Counted from the first letter of the stretch, positions 13,561 through 27,449 are shown. The stretch: 64,000 nucleotides of DNA from Halictus rubicundus (GCF_050948215.1 NW_027488564.1:1-64000), one strand, 5' to 3'. Notes: a model not told the origin generated them from the letters alone. Numbers and translations: made by a program.

Positions 13561-14325
13561 CCTATCCTCTATCCTATCCTATCTTCTATCCTATCCTATC
13601 CTCTATCCTATCAAATCCCCTACCCTAGCCTCTGTCCTATGCTATCCTCTATCCTATCCTATCCTCTATCCTATCCTATCCTCTATCCTATCCTATCCTC
13701 TATCCTCTATCCTATACTATCCTCTATCCTATCCTATCGTCTATCCTATCCTCTATCCTATCCTATCCTCTATCCTATCCTATCGTCCATCCTATCCTAT
13801 CCTCAATCCTATCCTTTCCTGTATCCTATCCAATCCTGTATCCTATCCTGTCCTCTATACTATCCTAACCTCTATCCTATCCTATCCTCTATTCTATCTT
13901 ATCCTCTATCCTATCCTATGATCTATCCTATCCTATCGTCTATCCTATCCTCTATCCTATCCTATTCCTCTATCCTATCCTATCCTCTATCCTATCCTAT
14001 CCTCTATCCTATCCTATCCTCTATCCTATCCTATCCTCTATCCTATCCTATCCTATCCTCTATCCTATCCTATCCTATCCTCTATCGTATCCTATCCTCT
14101 ATCCTATCCTATCCTCTATCCTATCCTATCCCCTATCCTATCCTATCCTCTATCCTATCCTATCCTCTATCCTATCCTATCCTCTATCCTATCAAATCCC
14201 CTATCCTATCCTCTATCCTATCCTATCCTGTATCCTATCCTATCCTCTATCCTCTATCCTATCCTATCCTCTATCCTATCCTATCCTCTATCCTATCCTG
14301 TCGTCTATCCTATCCTCTATCCTAT
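13561..14325 (+). repeat. 765-bp higher-order unit, copy 1
   Basis: This is the first of two adjacent direct copies with a period of exactly 765 bp, which is 45 x 17. Anchors are CTAGCCTC at 13,628 and 14,393 and ATGATC at 13,918 and 14,683. The unit holds a divergent cassette, an ATGATC/ATTCCTC cassette, a TATCGTATCC monomer, TATCCCC, TATCAAATCCCC and CCTGTCGTC. Confidence 0.85.
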
Positions 14326-15083
14326 CCTATCCTCTATCCTATCCTATCTTCTATCCTATCCTATCCTCTATCCTATCAAATCCCCTACCCTAGCCTCTGT
14401 CCTATGCTATCCTCTATCCTATCCTATCCTCTATCCTATCCTATCCTCTATCCTATCCTATCCTCTATCCTCTATCCTATACTATCCTCTATCCTATCCT
14501 ATCGTCTATCCTATCCTCTATCCTATCCTATCCTCTATCCTATCCTATCGTCCATCCTATCCTATCCTCAATCCTATCCTTTCCTGTATCCTATCCAATC
14601 CTGTATCCTATCCTGTCCTCTATACTATCCTAACCTCTATCCTATCCTATCCTCTATTCTATCTTATCCTCTATCCTATCCTATGATCTATCCTATCCTA
14701 TCGTCTATCCTATCCTCTATCCTATCCTATTCCTCTATCCTATCCTATCCTCTATCCTATCCTATCCTCTATCCTATCCTATCCTCTATCCTATCCTATC
14801 CTCTATCCTATCCTATCCTATCCTCTATCCTATCCTATCCTATCCTCTATCGTATCCTATCCTCTATCCTATCCTATCCTCTATCCTATCCTATCCCCTA
14901 TCCTATCCTATCCTCTATCCTATCCTATCCTCTATCCTATCCTATCCTCTATCCTATCAAATCCCCTATCCTATCCTCTATCCTATCCTATCCTGTATCC
15001 TATCCTATCCTCTATCCTCTATCCTATCCTATCCTCTATCCTATCCTATCCTCTATCCTATCCTGTCGTCTATCCTATCCTCT
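14326..15083 (+). repeat. 765-bp higher-order unit, copy 2
   Basis: This is the direct tandem copy of the preceding unit. The match extends to about 15,083, where CTCTATCC changes to CTCTGTCC. I found no difference in the parts compared. Related arrangements of the same variants recur near 21.8-22.2 kb and 23.9-24.3 kb, so this unit type was also spread within domain B. Confidence 0.85.
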
Positions 15084-15117
15084 GTCCTATCCTATCCTCT
15101 ATCCTATCCTATCCTCC

Positions 15118-16405
15118 ATCCTATCCTATCATCTATCCTCTATCCTCTATCCTATCCTATCCTCTATCCTATCCTATCTTCTATCCTATCCTATCCTCTA
15201 TCCTATCAAATCCCCTATCCTATCCTCTATCCTATCCTATCATCTATCCTCTATCCTATCCAATCCCCTATCCTATGCTCTATCCTATCCTACCCTCTAT
15301 AATATCGTATACTCTATCATATCCTATCCTCTATCCTATCTATCATCTATCCTCTATCCTATCCAATCCTCTATCCTATCGTATCGTCTATCCTATCCTC
15401 TATCCTATCCTATCCTCTATCCTATCCTATCCTCTATCCTATCCTATCCTCTATCCTAACCTATCCTCTATCCTATCCTATCCTCTATCCTATCCTATCC
15501 TCTATCCTATCCTATCCTCTATCCTATCCTATCCTCTATCCTATCCTATCCTCTATCCTATCCTATCCTCTATCCTATCCTATCTTCTATCCTATCCTAT
15601 CCTCTATCCTATCAAATCCCCTATCCTATCCTCTATCCTATCCTATCATCTATCCTCTATCCTATCCAATCCCCTATCCTATGCTCTATCCTATCCTACC
15701 CTCTATAATATCGTATACTCTATCATATCCTATCCTCTATCCTATAATATCATCTATCCGTTCCTATCCTCCATCCTATCCTATCCTCTTTCCTATCATA
15801 TCCTCTATCCTATCCTATCTTCTATCCTATCCTATCCTCTATCCTATCAAATCCCCTATCCTATCCTCTATCCTATCCTATCCAATCCCCTATCCTATGC
15901 TCTATCCTATCCTATCCTCTATCCTATCCTATCCTCCATCCTGTCCTATCCTCAATCCTATCCTTTCCTGTATCCTATCCAATCCTGTATCCTATCCTGT
16001 CCTCTATCCTATCCTATCCTCTATCCTATCCTATCCTCTATCCTATCCTATCATCTATCCTCTATCCTATCCAATCCTCTATCCTATCCTATCCTCTATC
16101 CTATCAAATCCCCTATCCTATCCTCTGTCCTATCCTATCCTCTATCCTATCCTATCATCTATCCTATCCTATCCTCGATCCTATCCTATCGTCTATCCTA
16201 TCCTCTATCCTATCCTATCCTCTATCCTATCCTATCCTCTATCCTATCCTATCTTCTATCCTATCCTATCGTCTATCCTATCAAATCCCCTACCCTATCC
16301 TCTGTCCTATCCTATCCTCTATCCTATCCTATCCTCTATCCTATCCTATCCTATCCTCTATCCTCTATCCTATACTATCCTCTATCCTATCCTATCCTCT
16401 ATCCT
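15118..16405 (+). repeat. 1.29-kb direct repeat, copy 1 (offset 2,583)
   Basis: This block reappears at 17,701-18,988. Anchors at exactly 2,583 bp offset are ATAATATCG at 15,299 and 17,882, the second ATAATATCG at 15,705 and 18,288, and CCGTTCC at 15,758 and 18,341. It contains an internal 406-bp repeat (15,299 to 15,705). The variants CTATAATATCGTATACTC, TATCTATCATC and CCTCTTTCC are almost confined to this family; single relatives lie at 11,311 and 25,893. Confidence 0.85.
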
Positions 16406-17299
16406 ATCCTATCCTCCATCCTATCCTATCCTCAATCCTATCCTTTCCTGTATCCTATCCAATCCTGTATCCTATCCTGTCCTCTATACTATCCTATCCT
16501 CTATCCTAACCTATCCTCTATCCTATCCTATCCCCTATCCTATCCTCTATCCTATCATCTATTCTCTATCCTATCCTATCTTCTATCCTATCCTATCCTC
16601 TATCCTATCAAATCCCCTATCCTATCTTCTATCCTATCCTATCCTCTATCCTATCAAATCCCCTATCCTATCCTCTATCCTATCCTATCCTCTATCCTAT
16701 CCTATCCTCTATCCTATCCTATCATCTATCCTCTATCCTATCCAATCCTCTATCCTATCCTATCCTCTATCCTATCAAATCCCCTATCCTATCCTCTGTC
16801 CTATCCTATCCTCTATCCTATCCTATCATCTATCCTATCCTATCCTCGATCCTATCCTATCGTCTATCCTATCCTCTATCCTATCCTATCCTCTATCCTA
16901 TCCTATCCTCTATCCTATCCTATCTTCTATCCTATCCTATCGTCTATCCTATCAAATCCCCTACCCTATCCTCTGTCCTATCCTATCCTCTATCCTATCC
17001 TATCCTCTATCCTATCCTATCCTATCCTCTATCCTCTATCCTATACTATCCTCTATCCTATCCTATCCTCTATCCTATCCTATCCTCCATCCTATCCTAT
17101 CCTCAATCCTATCCTTTCCTGTATCCTATCCAATCCTGTATCCTATCCTGTCCTCTATACTATCCTATCCTCTATCCTAACCTATCCTCTATCCTATCCT
17201 ATCCCCTATCCTATCCTCTATCCTATCATCTATTCTCTATCCTATCCTATCTTCTATCCTATCCTATCCTCTATCCTATCAAATCCCCTATCCTATCCT
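16001..17299 (+). repeat. 671-bp tandem duplication
   Basis: Two adjacent copies meet near 16,671/16,672. The rare CTCGATCC variant lies at 16,175 and 16,846, exactly 671 apart, and everything compared from about 16,001 to 16,625 matches 16,672 to 17,296, including CTACCC, CTATACTATCC, CTAACC and TATTCTC variants. The copies part at 16,629/17,300 (ATCTTC against ATCCTC). A third, weaker relative with CTCGATCC at 17,543 follows. This duplication lies between the two copies of the 2,583-offset repeat and overlaps the first. Confidence 0.8.
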
Positions 17300-17700
17300 C
17301 TATCCTATCCTATCATCTATCCTCTATCCTATCATCTATTCTCTATCCTATCCTATCTTCTATCCTATCCTATCCTCTATCCTATCAAATCCCCTATCCT
17401 ATCCTCTATCCTATCCTATCATCTATCCTCTATCCTATCCAATCCTCTATCCTATCCTATGCTCTATCCTATCAAATCCCCTATCCTATCCTCTGTCCTA
17501 TCCTATCCTCTATCCTATTCTATCATCTATCCTATCCTATCCTCGATCCTATCCTGTCGTCTATCCTATCCTCTATCCTATCCTATCCTCTATCCTATCC
17601 TATCCTCTATCCTATCCTATCATCTATCCTCTATCCTATCCTATCCTCTATCCTATCCTATCCTCTATCCTATCCTATCCTCTATCTTATCCTATCCTCT

Positions 17701-18988
17701 ATCCTATCCTATCATCTATCCTCTATCCTCTATCCTATCCTATCCTCTATCCTATCCTATCTTCTATCCTATCCTATCCTCTATCCTATCAAATCCCCTA
17801 TCCTATCCTCTATCCTATCCTATCATCTATCCTCTATCCTATCCAATCCCCTATCCTATGCTCTATCCTATCCTACCCTCTATAATATCGTATACTCTAT
17901 CATATCCTATCCTCTATCCTATCTATCATCTATCCTCTATCCTATCCAATCCTCTATCCTATCGTATCGTCTATCCTATCCTCTATCCTATCCTATCCTC
18001 TATCCTATCCTATCCTCTATCCTATCCTATCCTCTATCCTAACCTATCCTCTATCCTATCCTATCCTCTATCCTATCCTATCCTCTATCCTATCCTATCC
18101 TCTATCCTATCCTATCCTCTATCCTATCCTATCCTCTATCCTATCCTATCCTCTATCCTATCCTATCTTCTATCCTATCCTATCCTCTATCCTATCAAAT
18201 CCCCTATCCTATCCTCTATCCTATCCTATCATCTATCCTCTATCCTATCCAATCCCCTATCCTATGCTCTATCCTATCCTACCCTCTATAATATCGTATA
18301 CTCTATCATATCCTATCCTCTATCCTATAATATCATCTATCCGTTCCTATCCTCCATCCTATCCTATCCTCTTTCCTATCATATCCTCTATCCTATCCTA
18401 TCTTCTATCCTATCCTATCCTCTATCCTATCAAATCCCCTATCCTATCCTCTATCCTATCCTATCCAATCCCCTATCCTATGCTCTATCCTATCCTATCC
18501 TCTATCCTATCCTATCCTCCATCCTGTCCTATCCTCAATCCTATCCTTTCCTGTATCCTATCCAATCCTGTATCCTATCCTGTCCTCTATCCTATCCTAT
18601 CCTCTATCCTATCCTATCCTCTATCCTATCCTATCATCTATCCTCTATCCTATCCAATCCTCTATCCTATCCTATCCTCTATCCTATCAAATCCCCTATC
18701 CTATCCTCTGTCCTATCCTATCCTCTATCCTATCCTATCATCTATCCTATCCTATCCTCGATCCTATCCTATCGTCTATCCTATCCTCTATCCTATCCTA
18801 TCCTCTATCCTATCCTATCCTCTATCCTATCCTATCTTCTATCCTATCCTATCGTCTATCCTATCAAATCCCCTACCCTATCCTCTGTCCTATCCTATCC
18901 TCTATCCTATCCTATCCTCTATCCTATCCTATCCTATCCTCTATCCTCTATCCTATACTATCCTCTATCCTATCCTATCCTCTATCCT
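17701..18988 (+). repeat. 1.29-kb direct repeat, copy 2 (offset 2,583)
   Basis: This is the second copy of 15,118-16,405, including the internal 406-bp repeat. The copies part near 18,988, where this copy continues into CGTC and an ATGATC cassette while copy 1 goes to a CTCCATCC cassette. The left edge is marked by CTCCATCC in copy 1 against CTCTATCC here. Confidence 0.85.
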
Positions 18989-20379
18989 ATCCTATCGTCT
19001 ATCCTATCCTCTATCCTATCCTATCCTCTATCCTATCCTATCCTCCATCCTATCCTATCCTCAATCCTATCCTTTCCTGTATCCTATCCAATCCTGTATC
19101 CTATCCTGTCCTCTATACTATCCTATCCTCTATCCTATCCTATCCTCTATTCTATCTTATCCTCTATCCTATCCTATGATCTATCCTATCCTATCGTCTA
19201 TCCTATCCTCTATCCTATCCTATTCCTCTATCCTATCCTATCCTCTATCCTATCCTATCCTCTATCCTATCCTATCTTCTATCCTATCCTATCCTCTATC
19301 CTATCCTATCCTGTATCCTATCCTATCCTCTATCCTCTATCCTATCCTATCCTCTATCCTATCCTATCCTCTATCCTATCCTATCCTCTATCCTATCCTG
19401 TCGTCTATCCTATCCTCTATCCTATCCTATCCTCTATCCTATCCTATCCTCCATCCTATCCTATCCTCAATCCTATCCTTTCCTGTATCCTATCCAATCC
19501 TATCCCCTATCCTATCCTCTATCCTATCCTGTCATCTATCCTCTATCCTATCCTATCATCTATCCTCTATCCTATCCTATCTTCTATCCTATCCTATCCT
19601 CTATCCTATCAAATCCCCTATCCTATCCTCTATCCTATCCTATCATCTATCCTCTATCCTATCCAATTCTCTATCCTATCCTATCTTCTATCCTATCCTA
19701 TCCTCTATCCTATCAAATCCCCTACCCTATCCTCTGTCCTATCCTATCCTCTATCCTATCCTATCGTCTATCCTATCCTATCCTCTATCCTATCCTATCC
19801 TCTATCCTATCCTATCTTCTATCCTATCCTATCCTCTATCCTATCAAATCCCCTACCCTATCCTCTGTCCTATCCTATCCTCTATCCTATCCTATCGTCT
19901 ATCCTATCCTATCCTCTATCCTATCCTATCCTCCATCCTATCCTATCCTCAATCCTATCCTTTCCTGCATCCTATCCAATCCTGTATCCTATCCTGTCCT
20001 CTATACTATCCTATCCTCTATCCTATCCTGTCATCTATCCTCTATCCTATCCTATCATCTATCCTCTATCCTATCCTATCCTCTATCCTATCCTATCCTC
20101 TATCCTATCCTATCCTCTATCTTATCCTATCCTCTATCCTATCCTATCATCTATCCTCTATCCTATCCAATCCTCTATCCTATCCTATCCTCTATCCTAT
20201 CCTATCCTCTATTCTATCTTATCCTCTATCCTATCCTATGATCTATCCTATCCTATCGTCTATCCTATCCTCTATCCTATCCTATTCCTTTATCCTATCC
20301 TATCCTCTATCCTATCCTATCCTCTATCCTATCCTATCCTCTATCCTATCCTATCCTCTATCCTATCCTATCCTCTATC

Positions 20380-20850
20380 CTCTATCCTATACTATCCTCT
20401 ATCCTATCCTATCCTCTATCCTATCCTATCGTCTATCCTATCCTCTATCCTATCCTATCCTCTATCCTATCCTATCCTCCATCCTATCCTATCCTCAATC
20501 CTATCCTTTCCTGTATCCTATCCAATCCTGTATCCTATCGTGTCCTCTATACTATCCTATCCTCTATCCTATCCTATCCTCTATTCTATCTTATCCTCTA
20601 ACCTATCCTATGATCTATCCTATCCTATCGTCTATGCTATCCTCTATCCTATCCTATTCCTCTATCCTATCCTATCCTCTATCCTATCCTTTCCTCTATC
20701 CTATCCTATCCTCTATCCTATCAAATCCCCTATCCTATCCTCTATCCTATCCTATCATCTATCCTCAATCCTATCCAATCCTCTATCCTATCCTATCCTC
20801 TATCCTATCAAATCCCCTATCCTATCCTCTGTCCTATCCTATCCTCTATC
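20380..20850 (+). repeat. Three-member ~0.47-kb repeat, member 1
   Basis: Markers are TATCGTGTCCTC (GTGTCC at 20,540), CTCTAACCTATCCTATGATC (AACC at 20,600) and CTATGCTATCC. The other members have GTGTCC at 26,341 and 27,626 and AACC at 26,401 and 27,686. The offsets are 5,801 and 1,285 bp at both anchors. The close agreement indicates transfer of a block within domain B over almost 6 kb. Confidence 0.75.
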
Positions 20851-22699
20851 CTATCCTATCCTCTATCCTATCCTATCCTCTATCCTATCGTATCCTCTAT
20901 CCTATCCTATCGTCTATCCTATCCTCTATCCTATCCTATCCTCTATCCTATCCTATCCTCTATCCTATCCTATCTTCTATCCTATCCTATCCTCTATCCT
21001 ATCAAATCCCCTACCCTATCCTCTGTCCTATCCTATCCTCTATCCTATCCTCTATCCTCTATCCTATCCTATCCTCTATACTATCCTATCGTCTATCCTA
21101 TCCTCTATCCTATCCTATCCTCTATCCTATCCTATCCTCTATCCTATCCTATCTTCTATCCTATCCTATCCTCTATCCTATCAAATCCCCTACCCTATCC
21201 TCTGTCCTATCCTATCCTCTATCCTATCCTCTATCCTCTATCCTATCCTATCCTCTATACTATCCTATCGTCTATCCTATCCTCTATATTATCCTATACT
21301 CTATCCTATCCTATCCTCCATCCTATCCTATCCTCAATCCTATCCTTTCCTGTATCCTATCCAATCCTGTATCCTATCCTGTCCTCTACTCTATCCTACG
21401 TTCTATCCTATCCTATCCTCTATCCTATCCTATTCTCTATCCTATCCTATCGTCTATCCTATCTTCTATCCTATCCTATCAAATCCCCTATCCTATCCTC
21501 TGTCCTATCCTATCCTCTATCCTTTCCTATCCTCTATCCTATCCTATCCTCTATCCTATCCTATCCTCTATCCTATCCTATCCTCTATCCTATCCTATCC
21601 TCTATCCTCTATCCTTTACTATCCTCTATCCTATCCTATCCTCTATCCTATCCTATCGTCTATCCTATCCTCTATCCTATCCTATCCTCTATCCTATCCT
21701 ATCCTATCCTCAATCCTATCCTTTCCTGTATCCTATCCAATCCTGTATCCTATCCTGCCCTCTATACTATCCTATCCTCTATCCTATCCTATCCTCTATT
21801 CTATCTTATCCTCTATCCTATCCTATGATCTATCCTATCCTATCGTCTATCCTATCCTCTATCCTATCCTATTCCTCTATCCTATCCTATCCTCTATCCT
21901 ATCCTATCCTCTATCCTATCCTATCCTCTATCCTATCCTATCCTCTATCCTATCCTATCCTATCCTCTATCCTATCCTATCCTATCCTCTATCGTATCCT
22001 ATCCTCTATCCTATCCTATCCTCTATCCTATCCTATCCCCTATCCTATCCTATCCTCTATCCTATCCTATCCTCTATCCTATCCTATCCTCTATCCTATC
22101 AAATCCCCTATCCTATCCTCTATCCTATCCTATCCTGTATCCTATCCTATCCTCTATCCTCTATCCTATCCTATCCTCCATCCTATCCTATCCTCAATCC
22201 TATCCTTTCCTGTATCCTATCCAATCCTGTATCCTATCCTGTCCTCTATACTATCCTATCCTCTATCCTAACCTATCCTCTATCCTATCCTATCCCCTAT
22301 CCTATCCTCTATCCTATCATCTATTCTCTATCCTATCCTATCTTCTATCCTATCCTATCCTCTATCCTATCGTATCCTCTATCCTATCCTATCGTCTATC
22401 CTATCCTCTATCCTATCCTATCCTCTATCCTATCCTATCCTCTATCCTATCCTATCTTCTATCCTATCCTATCCTCTATCCTATCAAATCCCCGACCCTA
22501 TCCTCTGTCCTATCCTATCCTCTATCCTATCCTCTATCCTCTATCCTATCCTATCCTCTATACTATCCTATCGTCTATCCTATCCTCTATCCTATCCTAT
22601 ACTCTATCCTATCCTATCCTCCATCCTATCCTATCCTCAATCCTATCCTTTCCTGTATCCTATCCAATCCTGTATCCTATCCTGTCCTCTATTCTATCC

Positions 22700-24100
22700 T
22701 ACGTTCTATCCTATCCTATCCTCTATCCTATCCTATCGTCTATCCTATCTTCTATCCTATCCTATCAAATCCCCTATCCTATCCTCTGTCCTATCCTATC
22801 CTCTATCCTTTCCTATCCTCTATCCTATCCTATCCTCTATCCTATCCTATCCTCTATCCTATCCTATCCTCTATCCTATCCTATCGTCTATCCTATCCTC
22901 TATCCTATCCTATCCTCTATCCTATCCTATCCTATCCTCAATCCTATCCTTTCCTGTATCCTATCCAATCCTGTATCCTATCCTGCCCTCTATACTATCC
23001 TATCCTCTATCCTATCCTATCCTCTATTCTATCTTATCCTCTATCCTATCCTATGATCTATCCTATCCTATCGTCTATCCTATCCTCTATCCTATCCTAT
23101 TCCTCTATCCTATCCTATCCTCTATCCTATCCTATCCTCTATCCTATCCTATCCTCTATCCTATCCTATCCTCTATCCTATCCTATCCTCTATCCTATCC
23201 TATCCTATCCTCTATCCTATCCTATCCTATCCTCTATCGTATCCTATCCTCTATCCTATCCTATCCTCTATCCTATCAAATCCCCTATCCTATCCTCTAT
23301 CCTATCCTATCCTGTATCCTATCCTATCCTCTATCCTCTATCCTATCCTATCCTCCATCCTATCCTATACTCTATCCTATCCTATCCTCCATCCTATCCT
23401 ATCCTCAATCCTATCCTTTCCTGTATCCTATCCAATCCTGTATCCTATCCTGTCCTCTATTCTATCCTACGTTCTATCCTATCCTATCCTCTATCCTATC
23501 CTATCGTCTATCCTATCTTCTATCCTATCCTATCAAATCCCCTATCCTATCCTCTGTCCTATCCTATCCTCTATCCTTTCCTATCCTCTATCCTATCCTA
23601 TCCTCTATCCTATCCTATCCTCTATCCTATCCTATCCTCTATCCTCTATCCTTTACTATCCTCTATCCTATCCTATCCTCTATCCTATCCTATCGTCTAT
23701 CCTATCCTCTATCCTATCCTATCCTCTATCCTATCCTATCCTATCCTCAATCCTATCCTTTCCTGTATCCTATCCAATCCTGTATCCTATCCTGCCCTCT
23801 ATACTATCCTATCCTCTATCCTATCCTATCCTCTATTCTATCTTATCCTCTATCCTATCCTATGATCTATCCTATCCTATCGTCTATCCTATCCTCTATC
23901 CTATCCTATTCCTCTATCCTATCCTATCCTCTATCCTATCCTATCCTCTATCCTATCCTATCCTCTATCCTATCCTATCCTCTATCCTATCCTATCCTAT
24001 CCTCTATCCTATCCTATCCTATCCTCTATCGTATCCTATCCTCTATCCTATCCTATCCTCTATCCTATCCTATCCCCTATCCTATCCTATCCTCTATCCT
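22700..24100 (+). repeat. Tandem ~0.8-kb units with ATGATC cassettes
   Basis: Two successive units share CTACGTTC at 22,701 and 23,469 and CTTTCCTATCC at 22,808 and 23,576 (offset 768), then CCTGCCCTC at 22,985 and 23,794 and ATGATC at 23,053 and 23,862 (offset 809). The change of offset shows a 41-bp length difference between the copies, located after the CTTTCC marker where copy 2 has an extra heptamer doublet and CTTTACTATCC. A third CCTGCCCTC at 21,757 marks a further relative upstream. Confidence 0.7.
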
Positions 24101-26164
24101 ATCCTATCCTCTATCCTATCCTATCCTCTATCCTATCAAATCCCCTATCCTATCCTCTATCCTATCCTATCCTGTATCCTATCCTATCCTCTATCCTCTA
24201 TCCTATCCTATCCTCTATCCTATCCTATCCTCTATCCTATCCTGTCGTCTATCCTATCCTCTATCCTATCCTATCCTCTATCCTATCCTATCCTCCATCC
24301 TATCCTATCCTCAATCCTATCCTTTCCTGTATCCTATCCAATCCTGTATCCTATCCTGTCCTCTATACTATCCTATCCTCTATCCTAACCTATCCTCTAT
24401 CCTATCCTATCCCCTATCCTATCCTCTATCCTATCATCTATTCTCTATCCTATCCTATCTTCTATCCTATCCTATCCTCTATCCTATCAAATCCCCTATC
24501 CTATCCTCTATCCTATCCTATCATCTATCCTCTATCCTATCATCTATTCTCTATCCTATCCTATCTTCTATCCTATCCTATCCTCTATCCTATCAAATCC
24601 CCTATCCTATCCTCTATCCTATCCTATCATCTATCCTCTATCCTATCCAATCCTCTATCCTATCCTATGCTCTATCCTATCAAATCCCCTATCCTATCCT
24701 CTGTCCTATCCTATCCTCTATCCTATCCTATCATCTATCCTATCCTATCCTCGATCCTATCCTGTCGTCTATCCTATCCTCTATCCTATCCTATTCTCTA
24801 TCCTATCCTATCCTCTATCCTATCCTATCTTCTATCCTATCCTATCCTCTATCCTAACCTATCCTCTATCCTATCCTATCCTCTATCCTATCCTTTCCTC
24901 TATCCTATCCTATCCTCTATCCTATCCTTTCCTCTATCCTATCCTATCCTCTATCCTATCCTATCCTCTATCCTATCCTATCCTCTATCCTATCCTATCT
25001 TCTATCCTATCCTATCCTCTATCCTATCAAATCCCCTACCCTATCCTCTATCCTAACCTATCCTCTATCCTATCCTATCCTCTATCCTATCCTATCCTCT
25101 ATCCTATCCTATCCTCTATCCTATCCTATCCTATCCTCTATCCTATCCTATCCTCTATCCTATCCTATCCTATCCTCTATCCTATCCTATCCTCTATCGT
25201 ATCCTATCCTCTATCCTATCCTATCCTCTATCCTATCCTATCGTCTATCCTATCAAATCCCCTACCCATATCCTCTGTCCTATCCTATCCTCTATCCTAT
25301 CCTATCGTCTATCCTATCCTATCCTCTATCCTATCCTATCCTCCATCCTATCCTATCCTCAATCCTATCCATTCCTGCATCCTATCCAATCCTGTATCCT
25401 ATCCTGTCCTCTATACTATCCTATCCTCTATCCTATCCTGTCATCTATCCTCTATCCTATCCTATCATCTATCCTCTATCCTATCCTATCCTCTATCCTA
25501 TCCTATCCTCTATCCTATCCTATCCTCTATCTTATCCTATCCTCTATCCTATCCTATCATCTATCCTCTATCCTCTATCCTATCCAATCCTCTATCCTAT
25601 CCTATCCTCTATCCTATCCTATCCTCTATTCTATCTTATCCTCTATCCTATCCTATGATCTATCCTATCCTATCGTCTATCCTATCCTCTATCCTATCCT
25701 ATTACTTTATCCTATCCTATCCTCTATCCTATCCTATCCTCTATCCTATCCTATCCTCTATCCTATCCTATCTTCTATCCTATCCTATCCTCTATCCTAT
25801 CAAATCCCCTATCCTATCCTCTATCCTATCCTATCATCTATCCTCTATCCTATCCAATCCCCTATCCTATGCTCTATCCTATCCTACCCTCTATAATATC
25901 GTATACTCTATCATATCCTATCCTCTATCCTATCTATCATCTATCCTCTATCCTATCCAATCCTCTATCCTATCGTATCGTCTATCCTATCCTCTATCCT
26001 ATCCTATCCTCTATCCTATCCTATCCTCTATCCTATCCTATCCTCTATCCTAACCTATCCTCTATCCTATCCTATCCTCTATCCTATCCTATCCTCTATC
26101 CTATCCTCTATCCTATCCTATCCTCTATCCTATCCTATCCTCTATCCTATCCTATCCTCTATCC

Positions 26165-26630
26165 TATCCTATCCTCTATCCTCTATCCTATACTATCCTC
26201 TATCCTATCCTATCCTCTATCCTATCCTATCGTCTATCCTATCCTCTATCCTATCCTATCCTCTATCCTATCCTATCCTCCATCCTATCCTATCCTCAAT
26301 CCTATCCTTTCCTGTATCCTATCCAATCCTGTATCCTATCGTGTCCTCTATACTATCCTATCCTCTATCCTATCCTATCCTCTATTCTATCTTATCCTCT
26401 AACCTATCCTATGATCTATCCTATCCTATCGTCTATGCTATCCTCTATCCTATCCTATTCCTCTATCCTATCCTATCCTCTATCCTATCCTTTCCTCTAT
26501 CCTATCCTATCCTCTATCCTATCAAATCCCCTATCCTATCCTCTATCCTATCCTATCATCTATCCTCAATCCTATCCAATCCTCTATCCTATCCTATCCT
26601 CTATCCTATCAAATCCCCTATCCTATCCTC
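26165..26630 (+). repeat. Three-member ~0.47-kb repeat, member 2
   Basis: This matches 27,450-27,915 with offset 1,285 and 20,380-20,850 with offset 5,801. The match to member 3 ends where this copy reads CTCTATCC and member 3 reads CTCTGTCC after TATCAAATCCCC. Confidence 0.78.
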
Positions 26631-27449
26631 TATCCTATCCTATCCTCTATCCTATCCTATCCTCTATCTTATCCTATCCTCTATCCTATCCTATCATCTA
26701 TCCTCTATCCTATCCAATCCTCTATCCTATCCTATCCTCTATCCTATCCTATCCTCTATTCTATCTTATCCTCTATCCTATCCTATGATCTATCCTATCC
26801 TATCGTCTATCCTATCCTCTATCCTATCCTATTCCTTTATCCTATCCTATCCTCTATCCTATCCTATCCTCTATCCTATCCTATCCTCTATCCTATCCTA
26901 TCCTCTATCCTATCCTATCCTCTATCCTATCCTATCCTCTATCCTATCCTATCCTCTATCCTCTATCCTATACTATCCTCTATCCTATCCTATCCTGTAT
27001 CCTATCAAATCCCCTACCCTATCCTCTGTCCTATCCTATCCTCTATCCTATCCTATCGTCTATCCTATCCTATCCTCTATCCTATCCTATCCTCCATCCT
27101 ATCCTATCCTCAATCCTATCCTTTCCTGCATCCTATCCAATCCTGTATCCTATCCTGTCCTCTATACTATCCTATCCTCTATCCTATCCTGTCATCTATC
27201 CTCTATCCTATCCTATCATCTATCCTCTATCCTATCCTATCCTCTATCCTATCCTATCCTCTATTCTATCTTATCCTCTATCCTATCCTATGATCTATCC
27301 TATCCTATCGTCTATCCTATCCTCTATCCTATCCTATTCCTTTATCCTATCCTATCCTCTATCCTATCCTATCCTCTATCCTATCCTATCCTCTATCCTA
27401 TCCTATCCTCTATCCTATCCTATCCTCTATCCTATCCTATCCTCTATCC

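Larger units (their letters stand above)
15275..23056 (+). other. Longest stop-free frame (2,593 codons); not annotated as a gene
   Basis: This frame runs from an ATG created by a C-to-G change (CTATGCTC) to a TGA inside an ATGATC cassette. Its product would be a monotonous 17-residue repeat of the type SSILSYPLSYPILYPIL, the direct reading of three 17-bp monomers. Every + frame of the monomer is free of stops, so frames of this length are expected by arithmetic. There is no signal peptide, no recognisable domain, no codon preference distinct from neighbouring frames, and no promoter or splice context. Stop-creating variants such as CTAACC recur freely elsewhere, which argues against selection for coding. 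The same applies to the other long + frames, for example 41,364-47,291 (1,975 codons) and 18,264-22,271 (1,335 codons). Confidence 0.93.
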
